A DNA stretch of 54,740 nucleotides from Nocardia donostiensis (GTDB lineage: Bacteria > Actinomycetota > Actinomycetes > Mycobacteriales > Mycobacteriaceae). A program made the translations under genes and the position numbers. The stretch covers positions 1 to 54,740 of the forward strand of contig NZ_MUKP01000034.1 in the NCBI RefSeq assembly GCF_002081715.1, in the 5' to 3' direction. The notes below the pieces were generated by a model. The model worked only from the letters and a program-made list of their open reading frames with translations. It searched no databases and was not told the origin of the DNA. Positions 18,064 to 26,376 of the stretch are shown here, piece after piece; positions within the stretch are counted from its first letter, which is position 1, and each line of letters opens with the position of its first letter.

Positions 18064-18221
18064 CCTAATTCTCATCACTATCACCGCTCGAAGCCGAGGG
18101 CAGCGGTGGAGCCGGGATGCCGGTCGGCAACCGATCTGCGCGGATCGGCGACTTGCAGCTTCGCCCGAGGCCGGACTCGTATACCTCTCCACACGCACTC
18201 TGTTGCCGGTCCGCGTCTCCC

Positions 18222-18605
18222 TCAAGGGTCCAGCACTGGGAGCTGCCTCAGCTCGTTGAGGTGGCGTTGCGTGTCTCGTATCCGCTCGGCGTACACCGAC
18301 CACTCCAATTCTGACACCGGTAGATTCCGGCCCACGGACGCCATATAACGGGTGGAGATTTCCTGCGCAGTGGGTTGTTCGACGACGCGCATGCCGTATT
18401 CGGCGAGAAAGTCCGGTACCTCGATGAGGTCGAGGCCGAAGCGCCATAGGCCGCGCTTGACCTTGTACTGCTGGTAGAGGGCCTCGGATCCGTAGAAGGC
18501 TTTGCCGTCGAGGAAGTCTTGCGGCAAATGGGTGAAAACCAGGTCGCTACCCGGCGGGGACTTGGCGAGGAAGACGAGCGTCGCGCGGACCGCGTCTCCA
18601 GTCAA
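18222..18605 (-). pseudogene. C-terminal fragment of an LCM-type SAM methyltransferase (copy 1)
   Basis: The frame reads VRATLVFLAKSPPGSDLVFTH, LYQQYKVKRGLWRFGLD, AEYGMRVVEQPTAQEISTRY and GRNLPVSELEWSVYAERIRD. This is the C-terminal 120 residues of leucine-carboxyl-methyltransferase-like enzymes of about 290 residues. The SAM-binding half is absent; just upstream a TAG closes a different frame. A diverged second copy of the same piece lies at 24850-25215. The internal frame is undamaged, so truncation may be fairly recent. Confidence 0.75.
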
Positions 18606-18759
18606 GTACTAGGTGATGGCGCCCACCATCCACCGGCGCACCGGGCACCACCGGGTCGCCGCAACCAGGAGTTTCGCGCTGCGCGGCAGAAACCGGCGAG
18701 CGAATCCGACGCGCAGCAGAGGAGACTGCGCGTATGGTCGACAGCGACGATCACCATGG

Positions 18760-19110
18760 GCCCCACAGCAGTCTGCGCGATTCCTTCAACGCCGCGGCCG
18801 CGGTGGCCGTACACAGTCGGGTGTTGCCGTCCATATGGTTGGTACCGATACCGCCGTGCCCGATCAACCCGAGGGTGTAGTACTCCTCCAGGAACAGTTG
18901 CCCGGTGGTGTAGAACCCGGTCGAGCTGGGCCACGCTCGGCCAGCAATTCTTTGGCACGGCCCACAACGGCATCCATAGCGGTGTCCCAGTCCGTTTCGA
19001 CCAGCCGGCTGTCACGGCGGATCAGCGGTGTGGTCGATCGGTCTGCGGAGTTGTCGGCCTGCCAGCCGAACAGATCCTTCGGGCCGAGCCGGCCGTGGTT
19101 CCGCACCGCA
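18760..19110 (-). pseudogene. Molybdopterin oxidoreductase N-terminal relic
   Basis: The minus strand reads RNHGRLGPKDLFGWQADNSA and RRDSRLVETDWDTAMDAVVG in one frame. After a shift near 18935 it reads TGFYTTGQLFLEEYYTLGLI, GHGGIGTNHMDGNTRLCTAT and AAAALKES. These are hallmark stretches of formate dehydrogenase/assimilatory nitrate reductase-type molybdoenzymes of more than 700 residues. The Fe-S cysteine segment and everything after about residue 160 are missing. Downstream (18611-18755) a different unrecognised C-terminus abuts it, then methyltransferase copy 1. Confidence 0.72.
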
Positions 19111-19221
19111 ACCCGATCAACTCCGCCCTACTGGACGAAGCGATCCCAAGCCTGGTCAGTGGCAGTCGTACGCGACAGTCCGGACGAGGCAGGGCACTGC
19201 TGGACCACCCATACCCCCTGT

Positions 19222-20664
19222 CTACGGCATGAGCCGGTAGTCCGCGATCTCGACTCGGCGGGTGCGCCGGTCGTATTCACTGACCAGACCGGGCCAGTTC
19301 GACGAGATCCGACCGGTTTCGGAGCGATACCAGCTCGCACAGGAAGCCCAGGCCGTCGAAGCGAGCCTGCGCTGCACCTCGGTGTCGTAGCGTTGCTCGA
19401 CGTCGGCGCGAACGTCGAGCACGGTTCCCGGACGAGTACCGAGATACTCGATGAGTTGGCGGATGTAGCGTGCTTGGCGTTCGAGCATATAGATGATCGA
19501 ACCGGAGCCGAGATTGGTGTTCGGGCCGTACATGATGAACAGATTCGGAAAACCGGGAACCGCGATGCCCAGGTAGGCCCGTGCGCCCGCAGCCCACACA
19601 TCGTGCAGGTCGCGACCATTGTGATCTCGAACCCTCATCGGAGCCAACCATTCCTGCGTCAGGAAGCCTGTCCCGTAGATAATGGCGTCGATGTCGCGCT
19701 CGATACCGTCGGCAGTCCGGATTCCTCGGGGAGTGATCTCGCTGATGGGCTCGGTCACCAGGTGCGCATTTGTTTCGGTGAGCGCAGCATAGAAGCTGTT
19801 GCCGAACAGCACACACTTGCACCCGATCGGATAGTCCGGCGTCAGCGCAGCCCGCAGTTTCTCATCCGGAACGCAGAGGCGCAGGTTGCATTTCGCGATC
19901 CAGCCGACAAATCTTGCGATGCTTCGATTCCCCGCAAGGCCCAGGGCGGCAAGTTCCCCGCCCGACCAGCACAGCAGCCGCTCCACACTTTGCAACAGTG
20001 ACCTCCGCCGAAAAGTCAACCGGTACAAGCGACCGTACGCGGCGTCCGGCTTCGGCAGGATGTAAGGAGCCGATCGCTGAAAGACCGTCAGGTGGGCCAC
20101 CGCCGGCTGGATCCGCGGAACGAACTGGACGGCGCTCGCACCGGTTCCGATAACTGCCACTCGCTTGCCGGCGAGTTCGTAGTCGTGATTCCACTCCGCG
20201 GAGTGGAAGCTGACGCCCGCAAACGACTCCCGGCCCGGGATCGCCGGAATTGCCGGTCGGGACAGCTGGCCAGTGGCGGGCACGAACACATCGGCATACA
20301 CAGTCTCGCCAGTGCTCGTCTCGATTTGCCACCGCCGTTTTGCCGCATCGAAAACCGCGCCGGTTACCTCTGTGTTGCACCGGAGGTGCGGGCGCAGACC
20401 GTAGTAGTCGATCAGCCGGTTCAGGTAGTCCTTGATATCACGCTGCTCCGGATACCGTCTCGACCACCTGGGATTCGGAGCGAAGGAGAACGAGTAGTAC
20501 GGCGACGGGACATCGCACGCCGCACCGGGATAGGTGTTCTCCCGCCATACTCCCCCTGCCTCGGATGCCTTCTCCAGGACGATGAAATCACGGTGACCGG
20601 AGCGCACGAGCTCCAACGCCATCGCCACCCCACCGAATCCTGCGCCGACGATGACTACAGCCAC
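19222..20664 (-). CDS. Flavin-containing Baeyer-Villiger-type monooxygenase
   Basis: A 480-residue protein from GTG 20664. The N-terminal FAD Rossmann motif is VIVGAGFGGVAMALEL; the second, NADPH-binding, is VAVIGTGASAVQFVP. Between them FAGVSFHSAEWN matches the BVMO fingerprint FxGxxxHxxxW(P/D), with Asn at the last position. The C-terminal region has MYGPNTNLGSGSIIYMLERQ. Such enzymes insert oxygen next to ketones or oxidise heteroatoms using NADPH and O2. It lies 108 bp downstream of the terpene synthase fusion on the same strand, so a terpenoid substrate is an attractive inference. Two hairpins in the gap may tune readthrough. Confidence 0.88.
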   Translation of the reverse strand: MAVVIVGAGFGGVAMALELVRSGHRDFIVLEKASEAGGVWRENTYPGAACDVPSPYYSFSFAPNPRWSRRYPEQRDIKDYLNRLIDYYGLRPHLRCNTEVTGAVFDAAKRRWQIETSTGETVYADVFVPATGQLSRPAIPAIPGRESFAGVSFHSAEWNHDYELAGKRVAVIGTGASAVQFVPRIQPAVAHLTVFQRSAPYILPKPDAAYGRLYRLTFRRRSLLQSVERLLCWSGGELAALGLAGNRSIARFVGWIAKCNLRLCVPDEKLRAALTPDYPIGCKCVLFGNSFYAALTETNAHLVTEPISEITPRGIRTADGIERDIDAIIYGTGFLTQEWLAPMRVRDHNGRDLHDVWAAGARAYLGIAVPGFPNLFIMYGPNTNLGSGSIIYMLERQARYIRQLIEYLGTRPGTVLDVRADVEQRYDTEVQRRLASTAWASCASWYRSETGRISSNWPGLVSEYDRRTRRVEIADYRLMP

Positions 20665-20670
20665 GAACTC

Positions 20671-20745
20671 AGCCTAATGCCGCATCAGGCTACGTTTGCC
20701 CTATTGACGTTACCGCCCCGCGCTACCACCAGTGGATAGCGCGGG
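20671..20745 (-). terminator. Two hairpins between terpene synthase and monooxygenase genes
   Basis: In transcript sense the first hairpin is CCCGCGCTA...TAGCGCGGG (20745-20717), a 9-bp perfect stem whose loop extends it with CCAC/GTGG. The second is AGCCTGATG-CGG-CATTAGGCT (20691-20671), a 9-bp stem with one G-T pair, ending a few bases before the monooxygenase GTG. Neither has a U tract. They could be a leaky terminator plus a ribosome-site hairpin; function is inferred. Confidence 0.5.
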
Positions 20746-20772
20746 ATACCCTCTTCGACCGACAGCAGGGGC

Positions 20773-22767
20773 TCATGGCGCGGCGTACGCCGGGTCGTAG
20801 ATCTCGCGGCGCAAGCGTTCCAAGTCCGGCTCCGCATAAGCAGAGGGCGTGTACCGACTGCTCTCGCGCCCCCAGAGCGCCACGTTCGTCATATTTCTAT
20901 AAATCGACGCGTACTCCTTCCCTTGGCCCGACAGGCCAGGAAGCGCGTGCAGGAGCGCAGGGATGTAGCGGGCCACCGACTCGAGTTGGGCACGATACTC
21001 GGCCGTCTGGCGCTGCACCTGCTCGATGGCTTCCTCGCGCGTGCACCCTGTCTCGTGACGGATCGCCCTGACCAGGTTGTAAGGGACGTGTTCGATCTCG
21101 TCTCGATCCAATCCCGCCACGTCGTTCTCCACGAAGGTCACCAAGAAGGCAAGTTCCTCCAGACGGCGGATCACGGGATGACTGCGCAGCTTCGGCGGCA
21201 GCTCCCGGTCCTGGTACACCTCCATACAGGCGAGGGCGACCTCGGCCCCGCTTGTCGACATCCGCAGCGGTAGATAATCGGCTGTGGGTGGGATGTAGCC
21301 GTCGATGCGGTAGTGCGCTTCGCGCTCGGCGGCTGCGAACCACTCCTCGAGGCCGTCGAGGAACCGCTCCTGCCAGTGGGCGCTGCGGCCCTCCCGCAAA
21401 CGCGGCCACAAACTCCCCCATGCCTTCGGGACCGCTCCCTTCCCTCGCAGCGTCTCCGGGTCCTGGCGCACCATTGCCACCAGACCACGCCGCAGCGCGG
21501 TGACAGCTTGCGGGTCTCTTAGTTGCGGATCCTCGAAAAGGTCGTCCCAGACAAGGACCAGCACACCCATGCCGTAGGCGGTCTGTTCCCGAGCCGTGTC
21601 CGCTGCCGGGGCCAAGGCCGCTGCCGGGATCTGGACCGCTCCTAACCACCGGTGGTAATCCAACTCGGCGGGAGATGCGGCGAGGCCGGTGTCCACCATC
21701 CAGTTCTTCAACCAACGCTCGACCTCCGGCGAAACCGCGTCATCGTGCGCTCCGCGTGGCTGGGTCGGCTGCCAGGAGGCTGCGGGACCAGGCGTTCGCC
21801 GGTCGAGTGCGGACCGGGCGTATCCGGACAGCGCGTGGCAGGCGCGCGGGTCGACGGGTACGGCGGCAAGCTGAGCGGCAGCTTGGTCCATGAATTCATC
21901 GGCCGACGCTTGTGCCTCATCCACGGCGCCTGAGGCGATGACGAGCTCACGGGCACGGGCGGCTTCCTCTCCCGTCATTCCTTTGCGCAGCAGCCGGCCG
22001 AGATCACGGTCGCGGGCGGCCGCGCGGATCACGGGAAGTGTGTAAATCCCCTCGGGTAGATCCGCGTTGACGGGTTTGCCCATTTCGTCGACGGTCGAGG
22101 TCAGGTCGAGGATGTCATCACGCAGCTGGTATGCCAGCCCGAAGTATCGACCGAACTGGGCAAGCGCCTCTTGCTGATCGTCGGGTCGGCCGGACTGCAT
22201 CGCGCCGACGCGGCAGGCCAGCGAGAGGATCGCGGCGGTCTTGCCGTCGATTGCGTCCAGGTAGCTCTGCTCGCTGCGGGACGCGTCGTAGAGGTCGGCG
22301 GCCTCGATCACCATGCCGGCACACATCTGTTTGCTCGCGAGCGTTCCCGCGAGAATTTCGCGCTGGCCGAGTTCGGCCAGCAGGTGCATACCCGCGATCG
22401 TCACCGAGTCTCCACCCAGTACGGCCATATGCGAGCCCCACACCGCGTTGGCGTTGGGGTGGCCTCGACGCTGATAGGCGTGATCGATGACGTCGTCGTG
22501 GTAGAGCGAACCCAGATGCAGCAACTCCACCGCGGCAGCCGCACACACCGCCCGATCTTCAGCCGGGACTGTGGGATCGGTGAGCAGGTAATACGACAGC
22601 AAGGTCAACGTGGGACGGACCAGGCGGCGAGACGTGTCGGGCCCCTCGTCGGTGAGTGCCGTCAACTCCGGCCTGCCCTCGAACCGTATAGGACCGAGAA
22701 TGAGGCGGACACGGTCCAGGTCCGCCTCCAGATACGGGAAGACGGCAGAAATGTTTTCAGACGGCAC
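20773..22767 (-). CDS. Fused polyprenyl diphosphate synthase - class I terpene cyclase
   Basis: Start GTG 22767 has GGAG six bases upstream; the frame also opens at 22815 without a ribosome site. The protein has 664 residues. Residues 1-320 are an all-trans prenyltransferase: first Asp-rich motif DDVID (91-95) in GSLYHDDVIDHA, RRGHPNAN, GKT at 175, second motif DDILD (217-221), and GKPVNADLPEGIYTLP. A linker (about 321-345) leads to a terpene cyclase: WDDLFED (407-413), Arg502, an NSE-like triad NDVAGLDRD (548-556) with Gly and Asp in place of the usual Ser and Glu, and SSRY (637-639). It should build a prenyl diphosphate and cyclise it. Small residues before the first motif (Gly86, Ser87) suggest a chain of C20 or longer. 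Domain order is opposite to fungal chimeras. Confidence 0.9.
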   Translation of the reverse strand: MPSENISAVFPYLEADLDRVRLILGPIRFEGRPELTALTDEGPDTSRRLVRPTLTLLSYYLLTDPTVPAEDRAVCAAAAVELLHLGSLYHDDVIDHAYQRRGHPNANAVWGSHMAVLGGDSVTIAGMHLLAELGQREILAGTLASKQMCAGMVIEAADLYDASRSEQSYLDAIDGKTAAILSLACRVGAMQSGRPDDQQEALAQFGRYFGLAYQLRDDILDLTSTVDEMGKPVNADLPEGIYTLPVIRAAARDRDLGRLLRKGMTGEEAARARELVIASGAVDEAQASADEFMDQAAAQLAAVPVDPRACHALSGYARSALDRRTPGPAASWQPTQPRGAHDDAVSPEVERWLKNWMVDTGLAASPAELDYHRWLGAVQIPAAALAPAADTAREQTAYGMGVLVLVWDDLFEDPQLRDPQAVTALRRGLVAMVRQDPETLRGKGAVPKAWGSLWPRLREGRSAHWQERFLDGLEEWFAAAEREAHYRIDGYIPPTADYLPLRMSTSGAEVALACMEVYQDRELPPKLRSHPVIRRLEELAFLVTFVENDVAGLDRDEIEHVPYNLVRAIRHETGCTREEAIEQVQRQTAEYRAQLESVARYIPALLHALPGLSGQGKEYASIYRNMTNVALWGRESSRYTPSAYAEPDLERLRREIYDPAYAAP

Positions 22768-22852
22768 GCTACGCTCCTGACTGGCTACACGGTCATCCAC
22801 AACACCGCTGAGCAACGAAAGTTGGTAACATCCTCACACGAAAAGCGTTGTC

Positions 22853-22874
22853 GTAAACCGGTTTTCCCTGTCAA
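22853..22874 (-). promoter_or_regulatory. Possible promoter elements upstream of the terpene synthase
   Basis: About 100 bp before the GTG a perfect -35-like TTGACA (22874-22869) is followed by the palindrome AAACCGGTTT (22864-22855). No good -10 appears at 17 bp, so this is a weak prediction. The palindrome could be an operator. Confidence 0.25.
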
Positions 22875-23074
22875 TACAGGCTTGACCAGTACACTCGAGG
22901 CGAGTACTTCCCATCGGCATTCGGCTTTTCTCATCAGGACCGGCCCGGAACACACCCGCAGCGGCACCTCGAGCGACTCGACCAGCACAAGCCTGAACCC
23001 GCGAGCGCGAAAACCGGTACCTGCCAGCGGATGCGGGACGAAACGACCATCACAGATCCCGCCCTAGTGCCTCG

Positions 23075-23535
23075 TCAAGCAACGTTGGCTAGGTAATCAG
23101 GGCGTCTGATCGGGGAGTTGACTGCGAACTCTCGGTGGGGGCGGGCGTGCTGGTTGTGCCAGCGGATGTAGGCGCCGAGCGCAGCGTCTTGCTCGGTGTG
23201 GGTGCGGTGATCGGTGCCGTTGAGTGCGAAGTACCGCAACGCAGCGAATTCCGATTCGATCCAGTTCAGTCAGGGCGAATAGGTGGGCAAGAACACCAGC
23301 TCCACATTGTTGGCCGCGGCCCGGTCCCGAACCTCTGCACGTGTGTGCAGGGAGAAGCTGTCGACGATGAGCACGCCGAGATGATCATCGTCCGCGCCTC
23401 CCGCAGCGGACTTGTCGCACTGCTGCACCGAGTCGCCGGTGAATCGGTCTCGACACACCCGATCCGAACCATGCGCGGCGCTCGATACTGCTGGTTCCCG
23501 GGCCCACCGAGACCCATGACCACCGGCATCCACCC
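23075..23535 (-). mobile_element. IS630-family transposase C-terminal relic
   Basis: The frame reads LGVLIVDSFSLHTRAEVRDR and NNVELVFLPTYSP, then an in-frame TGA at 23270-23272 where the family has Trp. It continues LNWIESEFAALRYFALNGTD and AYIRWHNQHARPH. These are the last two acidic-motif regions of IS630/Tc1-like DDE transposases. The N-terminal HTH and first Asp are lost, and no terminal repeats are evident. The element is dead. Confidence 0.75.
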
Positions 23536-23621
23536 TGACACCGGCAAACCGACCAGACCGCTCGAAGGGCAGATCGGGAAGCGCGCGGAAGCGTCAGGAC
23601 GCCATTTCGGCAGCGAACGGG

Positions 23622-24086
23622 TCATGCCCGGTTGATACCGATGGCCGCCTGGCGATACGCGTCGGCGGCCCCGTCGAAATAGGCTGCCAGTCCGGCGCGT
23701 TGAGTCGGGTCCAAGCCGGCGATGAGGGCCCCGATCGGCGCTTGTACACCGGCCAGCAAGGCCTCGAGCCCGTCCGGTTGCCGACCGGTGTGCCGCACCA
23801 GGACGCGGCGCCGATCCGATTCGTCGGCAACCCGCTCGGCCAGCCCGGCCGCGATCAGACGATCGACCGCGCGGGTCGTCGCGCTCGCCGACAACCCGAG
23901 CCGGTCAGCGAGCCGGCCGGTCGTCATCGGCCCGTCCACATCCAGCAAGCTGACCGCCTGGTAGTCGGTGGCACCGAGGCCACACGCCTCGGCAGCGGCC
24001 AGGTGGAACTGGACGACGGCAGCCAGGTAGCGGCGGTAGGCGTCGGGTGTGACCTCAGCATCCGAACGCTTGACACTATCCTGCAC
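23622..24086 (-). CDS. MarR-family transcriptional regulator
   Basis: Starting at GTG 24086 the protein has 154 residues. The winged-helix core reads LGATDYQAVSLLDVDGPMTT, GRLADRLGLSASATTRAVDR and LAERVADESDRRRVLVRHT, the MarR wing with its D..RR.L signature. Its start lies inside a palindrome shared with the divergent SnoaL-like gene, only 19 bp away, so it very likely represses both. An upstream extension of the frame exists but would overlap the divergent gene. Confidence 0.88.
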   Translation of the reverse strand: MQDSVKRSDAEVTPDAYRRYLAAVVQFHLAAAEACGLGATDYQAVSLLDVDGPMTTGRLADRLGLSASATTRAVDRLIAAGLAERVADESDRRRVLVRHTGRQPDGLEALLAGVQAPIGALIAGLDPTQRAGLAAYFDGAADAYRQAAIGINRA

Positions 24087-24111
24087 AATTGCAATTGTTG
24101 CACACGTGCAA
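24085..24111. promoter_or_regulatory. MarR operator between divergent starts
   Basis: A perfect 14-bp palindrome ACAATTGCAATTGT (24085-24098) abuts a second inverted repeat TTGCAC-AC-GTGCAA (24098-24111). They cover both proposed GTG starts (24086 minus, 24106 plus). This is typical of MarR sites, although overlap with both start codons implies leaderless or very short leaders, or that the real starts are slightly downstream. Confidence 0.6.
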
Positions 24112-24798
24112 GGAAAATTGTTTGCCCGTCGGCCTGTTGCCGGCCCCACGAAAACCGCCAGCGCCTACGCCGAACGGGGGCCGACCGCGACTACGAAGCG
24201 CCGACGCTGGCCCTACTATGCCGGCGCGGGCGTTGCTCTCGTTGCTATCGCCGGCGCCAGCGCCTACGCCTGGCTCGGCGCCACGTCGACGGTGGCCGAT
24301 ACCGGCGTCTCGTCCTGCGCCGAGGTGCCCGCGAGCGGGCCGGGCGACGCACCCGACGAACAGGCGCTAGTAGGCATCTGCGCGACCATGACCGGCTTGA
24401 CAAATGCCTGGGACGCCAATGACGCCGAAGCGTACGGCTCGTTCTTCACCGGAAACGCCACCTACACAACATGGGTCGGCACCGTCTACACGGGCCGCGA
24501 GGACATTGTGAACAGCCACCGCGCCTTGTTCGACGGACCATTGGCAGGCACTCGTCTCGCAGACCGATACCTGGCACTGCGCTTCCTCACCGAAGATGTG
24601 GCCGTGATGCTCACCCGCGGTGACACCTTCGAGGGAGAGCCTCCCGAGTCTCCATCGAAAGTGCAGTCGTATACCTTGATTCGCGATGGAGACGTGTGGC
24701 GGGTGGCCGCCTTCCACAACACCCAGCGGAGTAAGGTCATGGAACGAATCCAATTCCTCTGGTACCCCGACACCCGCCCAGCCGCCGAAGCAGAATGA
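24106..24798 (+). CDS. Membrane-anchored SnoaL-like / DUF4440 protein
   Basis: The best start is GTG 24106, giving 230 residues; TTG 24118 with a close GGA is an alternative. A basic segment (ATTKRRRW) precedes one hydrophobic helix (YYAGAGVALVAIAGASAYAWL, about residues 45-65), so the domain is probably outside the membrane. The C-terminal 140 residues (ICATMTGLTNAWDANDAEAYG, FFTGNATYTTWVGTVYTGRE, GDVWRVAAFHNTQRS) are the SgcJ/EcaC-type SnoaL-like fold. Divergent from the MarR gene, the probable repressor. Substrate unknown. Confidence 0.8.
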   Translation: MQGKLFARRPVAGPTKTASAYAERGPTATTKRRRWPYYAGAGVALVAIAGASAYAWLGATSTVADTGVSSCAEVPASGPGDAPDEQALVGICATMTGLTNAWDANDAEAYGSFFTGNATYTTWVGTVYTGREDIVNSHRALFDGPLAGTRLADRYLALRFLTEDVAVMLTRGDTFEGEPPESPSKVQSYTLIRDGDVWRVAAFHNTQRSKVMERIQFLWYPDTRPAAEAE

Positions 24799-24849
24799 CT
24801 CGTTGTGTCATCCTGCGTGGAATGGGACGGGATTCAGCTCGTCCCAGCC

Positions 24850-25215
24850 GGAGCGGCCTTGCCGGTTGTCGCCGGCACAGGCGCTGCGGGCCTCGTACGC
24901 GTTGCGCGTACACCGATCGCTCCAATTCCGAAACCGGCAGATCCCGGCCGGTGGGCGCCACATACCTGGCGGTGTACTCCTGCGCAGTGGGCTGTTCGAC
25001 CACGCGCAAGCCGTATTCGCCCAGAAGGGGCCGGCACGTGTGGGGTCGATACCGAAGCGCCACAGCCCGCGCTCGACCTCGTACTGCTGGTAGAGGGCCT
25101 CGGAGCCGTAGAAGTTCTCACCGTCGAGGAAATCCTGCGGTAAATGGGTGAAAACCAAACCCCTGCCTGCCGGGGTCTACGCGAGGAAGGACAGAGTCGT
25201 ACGGACCGGGTTACA
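24850..25215 (-). pseudogene. C-terminal fragment of an LCM-type SAM methyltransferase (copy 2)
   Basis: The text parallels copy 1 at 18222-18605: VRTTLSFLA then a stop, VFTHLPQDFLDGENFYGSEA, LYQQYEVERGLWRFGIDP. After a frameshift near 25030 it reads LGEYGLRVVEQPTAQEYTAR and GRDLPVSELERSVYAQRVR. It lacks the SAM-binding half and breaks at almost the same codon as copy 1. It is more decayed, with one stop and one frameshift. Confidence 0.72.
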
Positions 25216-25245
25216 AGGGTCGATATCCACCAGGGCTCCGACATA

Positions 25246-26352
25246 TCAGGAGCCTCCAGCCGGTCCAGGACCGCTCCGTTGATAGGGGGTTGTACTCACC
25301 CAGTGAAGGGTGGCGTTCATCCTGTGCAGGACCTCCAGCGTCATGCCGATGGAGTGCTTCTTTCCCCACGGGTTGACGAGGACCACGCCTCCATCGTCGT
25401 CGAGCTGGTCCGGAACGTAGACGTGCTTCGTGACGAGACCATATTCAGCGAGGTCGGGGGGAATGTCTTTCGGACGCTCCGGTGGGACTATGTTGACCGC
25501 TGTGGGGAAGTCCGAGTCGATGATGCCGCGTAGGTCGTCGATGGACATGTCGCGAACATCGACCATGTTGGGTATCGGATAACGATCGCCGACGGCCCAG
25601 AACAGGAAATCCGCAGCGTTGCCGTACTCGAAGGCCCGGTATGAGCCGAAGTGGGCCGCACCAGCCTTCTCTATGTAGGCGACGAGGGTGGAGCCGTCGG
25701 GTGCTGCCGCGTAGGCCGGTACACCCTCCGCGGTGTACGGGAGAGTGGCATCCATAGTGTAGGTGCCGAGGTGGGTTCGGACGACAACCTTTCCACCGGA
25801 TTGGGACACCATGTCTACGAGTGATTCGGGTTCCTTTTTTCCCAGAGCATTGAGTCCGGCGACAACGTGGCAGTTCGCCCACTTGCGCTGGATGCCCTCC
25901 ACGGGCCCGGTCGGCATCACAAGGGGCACGGATCGGTACTGCCAGCCGTCGGGGAGAGCCGGCTCACCGTCCGATCGGTAAGCGTCGACGTGACCACGAA
26001 TCGGATCATCCAGTGCAGGATGGCGCCACAGCTCGTTTCTGGCCATGTACTCCTCGACGAACCGGGCATGCTTTTCGTCTTCATCTGTGGTTGTCGCCAC
26101 CTTTTCCGTCGTGGAGTGGTCAAAGGTGTGTGCCGAGATCGGTGCTGCCAGTTCCCGGTCGCTGGCGTTCGCGGTGCCGCCCACCTCCCGTACACCTTCG
26201 GCCGTTTCCCTCATGGGACCGCTGCGGGCATGAGCAACGCCATCAATGATTCTTTTCGCCCGCCGAAGTACTTCACGCCATATCTGCGATGCCTGGGGCA
26301 ATCCCGGCAACAGCTTTCCTTTCAATAACTGGCCACTACCTTGTGTTGCCAT
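25246..26352 (-). CDS. Calpain-like (C2/papain-fold) cysteine protease domain protein
   Basis: From ATG 26352 the product has 368 residues; the exact start is uncertain. Residues 155-330 contain a papain-order triad: RKWANCHVVAGLNAL with Cys161, TKHVYVPDQLDDDGG with His310, and VVLVNPWGKKHS with Asn327. This matches calpain-type C2 peptidases (C, H, N-P-W). The N-terminal 100 residues are helical and polar without a signal peptide. Bacterial C2 domains often sit in secreted or effector proteins, but no secretion partner or immunity gene is evident. Transcribed alone. Confidence 0.65.
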   Translation of the reverse strand: MATQGSGQLLKGKLLPGLPQASQIWREVLRRAKRIIDGVAHARSGPMRETAEGVREVGGTANASDRELAAPISAHTFDHSTTEKVATTTDEDEKHARFVEEYMARNELWRHPALDDPIRGHVDAYRSDGEPALPDGWQYRSVPLVMPTGPVEGIQRKWANCHVVAGLNALGKKEPESLVDMVSQSGGKVVVRTHLGTYTMDATLPYTAEGVPAYAAAPDGSTLVAYIEKAGAAHFGSYRAFEYGNAADFLFWAVGDRYPIPNMVDVRDMSIDDLRGIIDSDFPTAVNIVPPERPKDIPPDLAEYGLVTKHVYVPDQLDDDGGVVLVNPWGKKHSIGMTLEVLHRMNATLHWVSTTPYQRSGPGPAGGS

Positions 26353-26376
26353 CCAACCAGGTGCGCAGCGACCCAC

